Assembly (NCBI GenBank): GCA_005877525.1
Contig: VBON01000164.1
Coordinates: forward strand, 1-14,993
Origin: Nitrospirota bacterium
Lineage (GTDB): Bacteria > Nitrospirota > Nitrospiria > Nitrospirales > NS-4
Length of the DNA stretch: 14,993 nt
Direction: 5' to 3'
In this document: positions 7,444 through 14,993 of the stretch, piece after piece
Position numbering within the stretch: position 1 is the stretch's first letter
How the letters are laid out: every line of letters begins with the position of its first letter
Notes under the pieces: model-generated
Databases searched by the model: none
Told to the model about the DNA's origin: nothing
The model's input: only the letters and a program-made list of their open reading frames with translations
Translations under genes and position numbers: made by a program

Positions 7444-7536
7444 CGGGAAAAGGCTCCGTCTTGGCGGAGCCCAGGGGCAAAGAGTCGGTCTTGGCCGACT
7501 CAGGGTGGGCGGGTGAAATGGCGGGCGGGTGATATG
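7444..7536 (+). repeat. Hairpin/G-tail repeat, copy D/E with two tandem hairpins
   Basis: Leader CGGGAAAA, then hairpin GGCTCCG-TCTTGG-CGGAGCC (7452-7471), a short link, then hairpin GAGTCGG-TCTTGG-CCGACTC (7482-7501). Both are perfect 7-bp stems with identical loops and different stem sequence. The tail GGGTGGGCGGGTGAAATGGCGGGCGGG (within 7503-7529) ends four bases before the ATG at 7534. This is the clearest copy of the family and forms the 5' leader of the small membrane protein gene. Confidence 0.75.
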
Positions 7537-7767
7537 CTACAAGCCACAAAAGCGGTTTGGGCGAAAGAATGGATCATTTTCGCTCTGAGCATTGGACTCG
7601 GAGGTCATGTCGCCCTCGGCCTGGTATTGCACGACCCATCCGGCAAGCAATGGCAGGACGCGGGATGGAACGCCTTCTTCATCGGTCTATTCATCTATGT
7701 CCTGTTCCAAGGCGGCCGCTCGATCTATCTGGTCATTCGCGCGCGTCGCTCGAAACCTCCACTCTAG
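7534..7767 (+). CDS. Small membrane protein with two predicted transmembrane segments
   Basis: A 77-residue protein beginning MLQATKAVWAKEW. Hydrophobic segments at about 13-33 (IIFALSIGLGGHVALGLVL) and 47-67 (FFIGLFIYVLFQGGRSIYLV) are separated by a short polar loop, with a basic end (RARRSKPP). The frame is open further upstream, but that part is the hairpin repeat. The ATG at 7534 fits the start of protein-like sequence, and GGGCGGG lies five bases before it. The zinc-ribbon gene follows 31 bp later, so the two are likely co-transcribed. No family recognised. Confidence 0.65.
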   Translation: MLQATKAVWAKEWIIFALSIGLGGHVALGLVLHDPSGKQWQDAGWNAFFIGLFIYVLFQGGRSIYLVIRARRSKPPL

Positions 7768-7798
7768 CGACAGCAAGAGAAAGTCACGGAGAAATTCC

Positions 7799-8101
7799 AT
7801 GGGACTGCAAAAGCCCAGCGAGAAGGAAGAAGAGTATTTCGCCCGACAGACTATCGAAAAGAGACGTCTCGAGGCCGAAGCCGCGCGGGACGCCATGGCG
7901 TCGGAGGAAAAGACGCGACTCAAGGAGCTCCATCACATGCACTGTCCGAAGTGCGGACAACCCCTCTACGAGATCGAGTACAAGGGCGTGAAAATTGATC
8001 GCTGCCCTGGATGTCAGGGTGTCTGGCTGGACGCCGGCGAGATGGAAGTTCTATCGCAAAAAGCGGGGGTGTTAAGCGGAGTCTTAAGGCTCTTCAAGTA
8101 A
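7799..8101 (+). CDS. TFIIB-type zinc-ribbon protein
   Basis: A 100-residue protein. The first 48 residues are a charged, probably helical or coiled-coil stretch (EKEEEYFARQTIEKRRLEAEAAR). The rest is a zinc ribbon with CPKC (49-52) and CPGC (69-72), followed by QGVWLDAGEME, the hallmark of the zf-TFIIB (PF13453) family. The four cysteines should bind one zinc ion. Members are widespread in bacteria without a firm role. The start ATG (7799) has GGAG nine bases upstream; the frame is open farther upstream but without family-like sequence. It follows the small membrane protein and converges on leuA, with a hairpin between them. Confidence 0.85.
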   Translation: MGLQKPSEKEEEYFARQTIEKRRLEAEAARDAMASEEKTRLKELHHMHCPKCGQPLYEIEYKGVKIDRCPGCQGVWLDAGEMEVLSQKAGVLSGVLRLFK

Positions 8102-8109
8102 ACAAAGGA

Positions 8110-8137
8110 AGAGGCACCATTCGGCAATGGAGCCTCT
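8110..8137. terminator. Candidate bidirectional terminator hairpin between the zinc-ribbon gene and leuA
   Basis: AGAGGC-A-CCATT-CGGC-AATGG-A-GCCTCT forms an 11-bp stem interrupted by one A-A mismatch, with a 4-base loop. It sits 8 bp after the zinc-ribbon stop and 12 bp before the leuA stop on the opposite strand. No clean T tract follows on either side, so intrinsic termination is not certain. Confidence 0.5.
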
Positions 8138-8149
8138 CCGCTTCTTCAG

Positions 8150-9688
<1,539 letters not shown>

Positions 9689-9701
9689 GGCGAAATTCCC
9701 C

Positions 9702-10520
9702 TCATCTATCTCTTCCCTCTCCTATCCTCTCCACCGGTGAGAGAGGAGAAGCAGCGGGGCGTTCTTGCGCTGTGGAGCGCCGCGTCGCAGGACGGACCAT
9801 CCCCAGGAGCCACATAACTACCCCGAAAACTGCGTATCCTGCGAATAGTGTAAACAAAGCCACCGGAGGCATGGCGGCAACGAGCATGATCCCCAACACC
9901 CCCCAGACCAGATACACGAAGCCTTCGGCGGCGTGGAACCGCCTCGCTCGGAGTTTGACGTATTTAATCGTGCTGACCATCAAAAACGACAATAGAAAGG
10001 TGACGACCAACACCATCACCGGCTTAATGGCCTGACCGAGCTGGAGTATATGATGATCGAAGTGGATCAGCGAGGCCAAGACGCTGGCTGCGCCGGGAAT
10101 CGGCAGACCCGTGAAATAGCGATTGTCGCTGGTCGCCGCTTGTACATTGTAGCGAGCCAGTCTCAGCGCGCCACATCCGACGAACGCGAACACAACCGCC
10201 AGGCCCAGCACGCCGTGGGCGTGCAAGGCCCATGCATAGACCAGTACGGCGGGGGCCAGCCCGAACGAAGTCAGATCAGCGAGGGAGTCGAATTCAATCC
10301 CGAATTGGCTTGTCGTTTTCGTAAGTCGCGCCGTTTGACCATCTAAGACATCGAAAATCAGCGCGACCAAGATTGCGCTCGAAGCGTTGAGATACTCCCC
10401 ATTAAAGGCCGCAATGATCGAGTACAGCCCGCAGAACAAGTTGGCTGTGGTGAACAGATTGGGGATGAGGTAAATGGCCTGGCGCCTGCGAAGATGCAAG
10501 GAGGGCCTTAAGGGCTTCAT
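9702..10520 (-). CDS. pssA: CDP-diacylglycerol-serine O-phosphatidyltransferase
   Basis: PssA makes phosphatidylserine from CDP-diacylglycerol and serine in the inner membrane. The 272-residue protein has the full CDP-alcohol phosphatidyltransferase motif D60-G-x2-A-R-x8-G-x3-D78-x3-D82, preceded by PNLFTTANLFCG (20-31), and several hydrophobic segments up to about residue 243. The ATG overlaps the psd stop (ATGA), so the enzymes making and decarboxylating phosphatidylserine are translationally coupled. The last 15 or so residues (SPLSPVERIGEGRDR) are encoded by a palindromic repeat (9726-9746 and flanks), suggesting that a repeat insertion altered the original C-terminus. Confidence 0.95.
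   Translation of the reverse strand: MKPLRPSLHLRRRQAIYLIPNLFTTANLFCGLYSIIAAFNGEYLNASSAILVALIFDVLDGQTARLTKTTSQFGIEFDSLADLTSFGLAPAVLVYAWALHAHGVLGLAVVFAFVGCGALRLARYNVQAATSDNRYFTGLPIPGAASVLASLIHFDHHILQLGQAIKPVMVLVVTFLLSFLMVSTIKYVKLRARRFHAAEGFVYLVWGVLGIMLVAAMPPVALFTLFAGYAVFGVVMWLLGMVRPATRRSTAQERPAASPLSPVERIGEGRDR
9726..9746. repeat. REP-like palindrome at the 3' end of pssA
   Basis: CCTCTC-CACC-GGTG-A-GAGAGG is an almost perfect palindrome with a single bulged A. It sits in a pyrimidine-rich tract (CTCTTCCCTCTCCTATCC) that resembles the CCCTCACC...CTCTCC dispersed repeats of many bacterial genomes. It forms the end of the pssA coding sequence. It may act as an RNA-stabilising hairpin before leuA. 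Confidence 0.5.
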
Positions 10521-11221
10521 GGAGCAGGCTCTTTTCCCGAAGTCCGGCCGCTCTTCCCGTGGTCGCCTGTTCCGGAAAGTATTCCAATCACTGATTCGCC
10601 TCCGTGGACCCGAACTCCGGCTGCTACCTTCACCTCCGTGGATACCGGCAGATAGACATCCATCCGCGAGCCGAACCGGATCAGGCCGTACCGCTCGCCA
10701 CGAGCCACACGTTCACCTGGCTTTAGCCACGTTACGATCCGGCGCGCCACATAACCCGCGACCTGAACGCACAGAACCCGCTGGCCTTTGTCGGTCTCGA
10801 TCAGCACGGCGGTCTGCTCATTCTCGAGCGTGGCGCCGGGGCGACTCGCCACCAGAAACCTGCCGGGGTAATGAGCGACAGAGGTCACTGTGCCCTCGCA
10901 GGGCGTGCGGTTGATATGAACATTGAGGGGACTGAGGAAGATACTCACCCGAATCGCCCGATCCTTTAAGAAACGGGGTTCATCCTCTTCGACGACTGCC
11001 AGCACCCGCCCGTCCCCTGGGGACACGACCAGGTTAGGAGCCTGCGGGACGGTTCTGACGGGGTTTCGGAAAAACCAGGCGGTGAATACCGTCGTGGCTG
11101 CCAAAACAGCGCCAAGTCCGGTCCATCCCAGAGCCGCCGCGCCGGCCCAGCCTGCCGCGCCCGCCGCGCAGAACGGCAGTCCCTCTTTGGCGACTGGCCA
11201 TCCACGCGCGCGATCAGCCAT
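10517..11221 (-). CDS. psd: Phosphatidylserine decarboxylase, short type
   Basis: Psd converts phosphatidylserine to phosphatidylethanolamine. The 234-residue protein has an N-terminal hydrophobic region (about 15-50), FFRNPVRTVP (50-59), SPGDGRV (67-73), SIFLSPLNVHINRTP (93-107) with the conserved His, and RFGSRMD (182-188). Self-cleavage between Gly184 and Ser185 would generate the pyruvoyl group. RFGSR in place of the LGST of E. coli Psd, together with the short length, places it in the short (Psd-A) group. It starts 3 bp after the ilvC stop with only a weak ribosome-binding site, so coupling to ilvC is likely. It overlaps pssA by 4 bp. Confidence 0.95.
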   Translation of the reverse strand: MADRARGWPVAKEGLPFCAAGAAGWAGAAALGWTGLGAVLAATTVFTAWFFRNPVRTVPQAPNLVVSPGDGRVLAVVEEDEPRFLKDRAIRVSIFLSPLNVHINRTPCEGTVTSVAHYPGRFLVASRPGATLENEQTAVLIETDKGQRVLCVQVAGYVARRIVTWLKPGERVARGERYGLIRFGSRMDVYLPVSTEVKVAAGVRVHGGESVIGILSGTGDHGKSGRTSGKEPAP

Positions 11222-11224
11222 AGG

Positions 11225-12241
11225 TCAGTTTTTCGCCTTGTCGACCAGTTGGTCCTTTTTGAGCCACGGCATCATCCCGCGCAACCGGCTACCGACCTCT
11301 TCGATCGCATGGGTTTCGCCGCGTTTGAGCAAGGCGTTGTACTGAGGCCGGTTCGCCTGGCATTCCAAGACCCATTCTTTGGCAAAGCGGCCGCTCTGGA
11401 TCTCATCCAGGATGCGTTTCATTTCTTTTTTGGTCTCGTCGGTGATGATGCGCGGCCCGCGGGTGACATCCCCATACTTGGCGGTCGTGCTAATCGAGTA
11501 GCGCATGTTCGCGATGCCGCCCTGGTAGATCAGATCCACAATGAGCTTGACCTCATGCAGACACTCGAAGTAGGCCATCTCGGGGGAATAGCCGGCTTCC
11601 ACAAGCGTTTCGTAGCCGGCCTGGATCAATGCCGTCAACCCGCCGCACAGTACCACCTGCTCGCCGAATAAATCCGTTTCAGTCTCTTCGCGGAAATTCG
11701 TTTCGATGATTCCCGCGCGCCCTCCGCCGATCGCGGAGGCGTACGCTAGGCCGATCTGTTTGGTATCCCCCGAAGGATCCTGATGAACGGCCAGGAGGCA
11801 GGGCACGCCGCTGCCTTTCGTATACTCAGATCTTACCAGATGACCAGGGCCTTTCGGGGCGACCATGAAGACGTTAATGTTCGCCGGCGCCACGATCTGC
11901 CCGAAGTGAATGTTGAAGCCGTGGCCGAAGGCCAGATAGCCGTTCTTCTTCAGATTCGGGGCTACGTCAGCCCGATAGATCGCAGCCTGGACTTCGTCCG
12001 GAGCGAGCATCATCACGATGTCCGCGCGCTTTGCCGCATCGGCGCTCGGCATCACCTTGAGGCCGGCGCGCTCGGCCTTTTGCCACGAGGCGCCTTCGCG
12101 TAGGCCGACGAGAACGTCCATGCCGCTCTCTTTCAGATTCAAGGCATGGGCGTGGCCCTGGCTTCCGTACCCGATGATCGCAATGGTCTTTCCACGGAGG
12201 CGGTTGAGATCCGCGTCCTTATCGTAATAAATGTTCAACAT
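11225..12241 (-). CDS. ilvC: Ketol-acid reductoisomerase, class I
   Basis: IlvC isomerises and reduces acetolactate or acetohydroxybutyrate using NAD(P)H, the second common step to valine, leucine and isoleucine. The 338-residue length is that of class I enzymes. Visible motifs: IIGYGSQGHAHA (22-33) for cofactor binding, LREGASWQKAERAG (47-60) including the cofactor-specificity loop, GHGFNIHFG (106-114), the magnesium ligands in ETETDLFGEQ (186-195), and CLHEVKLIVDL. The intact reading frame contrasts with its broken neighbours. AGGAG lies six bases before the ATG, and the ilvN stop overlaps this RBS (TAGGAG), implying coupled translation. Confidence 0.97.
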   Translation of the reverse strand: MLNIYYDKDADLNRLRGKTIAIIGYGSQGHAHALNLKESGMDVLVGLREGASWQKAERAGLKVMPSADAAKRADIVMMLAPDEVQAAIYRADVAPNLKKNGYLAFGHGFNIHFGQIVAPANINVFMVAPKGPGHLVRSEYTKGSGVPCLLAVHQDPSGDTKQIGLAYASAIGGGRAGIIETNFREETETDLFGEQVVLCGGLTALIQAGYETLVEAGYSPEMAYFECLHEVKLIVDLIYQGGIANMRYSISTTAKYGDVTRGPRIITDETKKEMKRILDEIQSGRFAKEWVLECQANRPQYNALLKRGETHAIEEVGSRLRGMMPWLKKDQLVDKAKN

Positions 12242-12250
12242 GAAAAGCTC

Positions 12251-12728
12251 CTATTTTTCTTCCTTCAGGACGCGTTTGGTTTGCGCCGCCGTCGATCGGA
12301 CTGGCTCCCGGGCGATCGCGACGCGCCCTGTTCGAACCAGCTCTTTGATGCCGAGCGGTTGCAGAAGATTGATTGCCGCCTCTACTTTATTTACATCCCC
12401 GGTGACCTCGATGGTGTACGTCGTGGGCGTGGAATCGACGACCTTGCCGCGTGTGAACTTTAATGAGCGCCATCTCGCGCTCCACGAACTCGCTCTCGTT
12501 CAGATCCACCACCTTGATCACGTCGATCAGCTTGTTCAGCTGCTTGACGATCTGCTCGATAATTCGATCATCCCCCGACGTCACAATCGTCATCATGGAC
12601 ATCGACGCGTCGAGAGTCGGTGCGACCGACAACGTCTCGATGTTATAGCCGCGCCCGCTGAACAGATTCGCGATCCGCGACAGCACGCCGAACTTGTTTT
12701 CCACAAGCACCGAGATAATATGCTCCAT
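12251..12728 (-). pseudogene. ilvN: Acetolactate synthase small subunit, with an internal deletion and frame break
   Basis: The regulatory subunit of acetolactate synthase binds valine through ACT domains. The first part (12728 to about 12447) reads MEHIISVLVENKFGVLSRI through the ACT domain to EREMALIKVHTR. The second part, in another frame (about 12445-12251), reads KVVDSTPTTYTIEVTGD through ELVRTGRVAIAR to the stop. Compared with E. coli IlvH, about 16 residues between these parts (the EV..I..IFR helix) are absent, equal to a loss of about 47 bases. Restored length would be about 174 residues, normal for the family. AGGAG precedes the ATG. Its stop lies 9 bp from the ilvC start. Sequence error or genuine inactivation cannot be told apart here. 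Confidence 0.85.
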
Positions 12729-12761
12729 TCAGCTGCTTCTCCTATTAGGCCGCTCACCTAA

Positions 12762-12789
12762 CCCTCTTCCCCAGAAACTGGGGCGAGGG
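12762..12789. repeat. REP-like hairpin between ilvB and ilvN
   Basis: CCCTCTTCCCCAG-AAA-CTGGGGCGAGGG forms a strong stem (six pairs next to the loop, then a small internal mismatch, then five more). It is preceded by GCTCACCTAA. This follows the CTCACC-TAACCCTC-hairpin layout of dispersed REP-type repeats. Lacking a T tract, it is unlikely to terminate the operon, but it may stabilise or adjust the ilvB-ilvN message. Confidence 0.5.
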
Positions 12790-12794
12790 AAGCT

Positions 12795-14568
12795 TTACGC
12801 GGTCAGGACGGTATCCTTGTCCTCGCCGGCCACCTTTGAGGCGGGCTTGGCTCCGCGCTTCATCTCCGGCGGGTCTTCAAGAATCATTTCATTGTTGGCG
12901 CCGCCCGCCGGAATCATCGGATAGCAATTTTCATAGGCGTCGACTTCGATATCCACAAGAACGGGCTTATCGGTCTTCAGCGATTCTTTGATGACGTCAT
13001 CCACTTCCGAGACTTTGGTGGCACGCAAACCCACCGCATTGAAGGCCTCGGCCATTTTGACGAAATCGGGGACGGTGTCCAGATACGAAGACGCATACCG
13101 GCCCTCGTAGAACAGGTCCTGCCACTGCCGTACCATTCCATGAAAGTGGTTGTTCAAGATGAAGGTCTTCACAGGAAGCCTCGAGATCATGGCAGGCCAT
13201 TTCCTGCATGTTCATCTGAATGCTTCCATCCCCCGCAACACACAATACCAATTGATCGCGAAACGCGGCCTGCGCGCCGAGGGCCGCCGGCAGCCCGAAT
13301 CCCATCGTCCCGAGACCTCCGGACGTCAGCCACTTGCGCGGCTTGTTGAGCCGGAAATGCTGCGCCGCCCACATCTGATGTTGCCCCACATCCGTCGCCA
13401 CGATTGGGTCCCTGTCTCTGGTGAGCTCATACAGCCGGTCAATGATGTATTGGGGCTTGATCTGGGCGTCCGGCGGTTGAACATAGGTCATTGGATGCTT
13501 GGTCTGCCATTCGTTGATCTGATTCCACCACGGCTTCCGCTGCTCGATGGCGTTGCCGTTCGGCGTCGCGCGCAGCATCGCGTTCAGCTCGCGCAGAACC
13601 GCCTTCACGTCGCCAACGACCGGAATGTCCACCTGGACGTTCTTGCGGATTGACGTCGGATCGATATCGATATGAATGACCTTGGCCTCGGGGCAAAACT
13701 CGGACACCTTGCCGGTTACGCGATCATCAAAACGGGAACCGATCGCGATGACGAGATCCGAGTAGTGCACCGCCATATTGGAGGCGTACGATCCATGCAT
13801 TCCCATCATCCCTAGAGACAAGGGGTGTGCGCCGGGGAACACTCCGAGGGCCATCAAAGTCATATCCACGGGGATCTGCGTGAGCTCCGCGAACTCCAGT
13901 AATTCGGCGTGGGCGTTGGAGAAGACCGCGCCGCCGCCGACATAAATGATGGGCTTCTTCGCCTTGTGAATCGCCTCCACGGCCTGTTTGATCTGCCACT
14001 TGTTGCCTTCAATGGTCGGATTGTAACCGCGGATCGATACGCTGTCCGGATACCGGAAGTCCGCCTTGTTCATCGCGACGTCTTTGGGAATGTCCACCAA
14101 CACGGGCCCTGGGCGGCCCGTCATTGCCAAATAAAAAGCTTCCTTGATGGTCTGGGCGAGATCGTTCACATCCTTGACCAGAAAGTTGTACTTGGTGCAA
14201 GGCCGGCTGATGCCGACATTGTCCGCTTCCTGGAAGGCGTCGTTCCCGATGAGATGCGTCGGCACCTGACCAGTGAACACCACGATCGGCACAGAATCCA
14301 TGTAGGCGTCCACCAAAGGCGTCACGATGTTGGTCATGCCTGGACCGGAAGTCACGAGCGCGACGCCCACCTTGCCTGTGGCTTTTGCATAGCCTTCGGC
14401 CATGTGGCCGGCACCCTGTTCGTGGCGCGTGAGAATTACCTCAATATCCTTTTGCTGATGAAGGATATCGAAGATTTTGAGGACGACGCCGCCGGGGAGT
14501 CCAAAGAGAGTCTTCACCCCTTCGCGCTTCAGACTTTCCAGAAAGATTTCGGCTCCCGTGAGCTTCAT
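12795..14568 (-). pseudogene. ilvB: Acetolactate synthase large (catalytic) subunit, with one frame break
   Basis: IlvB is the thiamine-diphosphate enzyme making acetolactate, the first step to the branched-chain amino acids. The segment 14568 to 13195 reads KLTGAEIFLESL, the activating-Glu region TRHEQGAGHMAEGYA, RFDDRVTGK, and the cofactor motif GDGSIQMNMQEMA. The segment 13190 to 12795 continues in another frame with MISRLPVKTFILNN, HGMVRQWQDLFYEGRY and YPMIPAG. Between them is TGCC where two codons are expected (family TA before the LPVK region), so a loss of two bases at 13191-13194 explains the break. Repaired length is about 591 residues, normal. The chosen ATG (14568) has AGGAG six bases upstream; a TTG two codons earlier directly abuts that RBS and is unlikely. 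It heads the ilv-psd-pss-leuA run. Confidence 0.9.
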
Positions 14569-14769
14569 AGCCAACTCCTGTTCGCGATAAAGTTGTTGTC
14601 GCTGGTTCTACTATTTCGCTCGGCGCCTTAAAAGCGAGAATCTGACCTACCCGAGCAGATTTCAAAAATGCCAAATACTATGAAAAATCAGCAAGGTAAG
14701 AACGGGAAGTCTACCATGGAAGAATTATGCCCGTCAAATGCAAACCAAATTCTTGATGACAGCAGGCTC
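14569..14769 (-). other. Leader region upstream of ilvB
   Basis: About 200 bp without a convincing gene. It is AT-richer than the surrounding genes. One short inverted repeat (AATCTG 14639-14644 with CAGATT 14656-14661, 11-base loop) is visible. I see no leader peptide rich in Ile/Val/Leu codons and no T-box-like antiterminator, so no specific regulatory mechanism can be named. Confidence 0.4.
14708..14737 (-). promoter_or_regulatory. Weak candidate promoter for the ilvB operon
   Basis: On the minus strand TTGACG (14737-14732) and TAGACT (14713-14708) are 18 bases apart, matching sigma70 consensus at 5 of 6 and 4 of 6 positions. It is about 140 bp upstream of the ilvB start. Other AT-rich hexamers nearby (for example CATAAT around 14725-14730) could serve instead. 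Confidence 0.3.
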
Positions 14770-14967
14770 CTACTCCCTAACGACGGCGGTCTGGACAAGT
14801 GAGCGAAGTTTATGGACATCGGCAGCGGAGCGGTCACGATAGGCGGCCTGTTCACGATGCTGCCAGGCCAGCACAGCTTCAACTGTATCGGAAGTCAGAT
14901 CCATGCCAAGATCTGAAGGCACGGGTCGCACCGGCGAGTTCATGTCAAAGAGGCGGTCGAGTGTCAA
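14770..14967 (-). CDS. Possible small hypothetical protein upstream of ilvB
   Basis: A 65-codon minus-strand frame from TTG at 14967 or ATG at 14943. The peptide includes SDTVEAVLAWQHREQAAYRDRSAADVHKLRSL split across a helical-looking, charged second half. GGGGGGAAAG precedes the TTG at a usable distance; the ATG has no RBS. No family recognised. The amphipathic pattern and same strand as the operon support it modestly. The right edge of the window lies close by, so a longer gene broken by a frame error cannot be excluded. Confidence 0.4.
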   Translation of the reverse strand: MTLDRLFDMNSPVRPVPSDLGMDLTSDTVEAVLAWQHREQAAYRDRSAADVHKLRSLVQTAVVRE

Positions 14968-14993
14968 TACATCTTTCCCCCCTCAGTCTAGGT

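Noticed and set aside
7241..7536. CRISPR array in the repeat block
   Set aside because: Units are hairpins with differing stems and irregular spacing, not identical direct repeats with unique spacers of equal length.
13909..14631. 240-codon + strand ORF opposite ilvB
   Set aside because: IlvB is unmistakable on the other strand; this is a shadow frame.
14569..14769. Attenuator, T-box or leader peptide before ilvB
   Set aside because: No run of Ile/Val/Leu codons after a start, no clear terminator hairpin with T tract, and no T-box motif recognised.

Overview
The window looks like a chromosomal segment of a Nitrospirota bacterium, most likely Nitrospira-like. That placement is an inference. 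It rests on a sulfide-type Thi4 next to thiC, an exosortase-sorted PEP-CTERM protein, the order ilvB-ilvN-ilvC-psd-pssA-leuA, high-GC coding sequence, and many short palindromic repeats between genes. There are no tRNA or rRNA genes, no CRISPR array, and no transposase or phage genes.

Left part (1-4457, + strand). thiC (pyrimidine branch of thiamine synthesis, cut by the left edge and broken by two small deletions) is followed by thi4 (thiazole branch), a degenerate receiver-domain protein, and a ygfZ/GcvT-like folate-binding gene broken by an 8-bp tandem duplication. Two near-identical palindromic repeat elements lie after thiC and after thi4.

Middle (4458-8149). A secreted PEP-CTERM zincin-like protein (- strand) is divergent from a nucleotidyltransferase/HEPN pair (+ strand). 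Then come a SnoaL-like protein, a small charged protein and a 47-residue small ORF (all - strand), a 400-bp gene-free block of hairpin repeats, and a two-gene + strand unit (small membrane protein, zinc-ribbon protein).

Right part (8150-14568, - strand). A branched-chain amino acid and phospholipid operon runs ilvB-ilvN-ilvC-psd-pssA-leuA. Spacing is tight, with a 4-base psd/pssA overlap. It joins the acetolactate synthase, ketol-acid reductoisomerase and isopropylmalate synthase steps to phosphatidylserine synthesis and decarboxylation. ilvB and ilvN each carry one frame break. A possible small ORF and a leader region precede ilvB.

The most interesting structure is a repeat family at 3261-3357 and 7241-7536. 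Its hairpins keep the same six-base loop (TCTTGG) while the 7-bp stem changes on both sides together. A G-rich tail follows (three GGG runs one or two bases apart, then TGNAA). Two copies end directly upstream of a start codon, and one also encodes the C-terminus of a protein. Five small frame breaks in four conserved genes, with intact neighbours, point to assembly or consensus errors, but this cannot be settled from the sequence alone.
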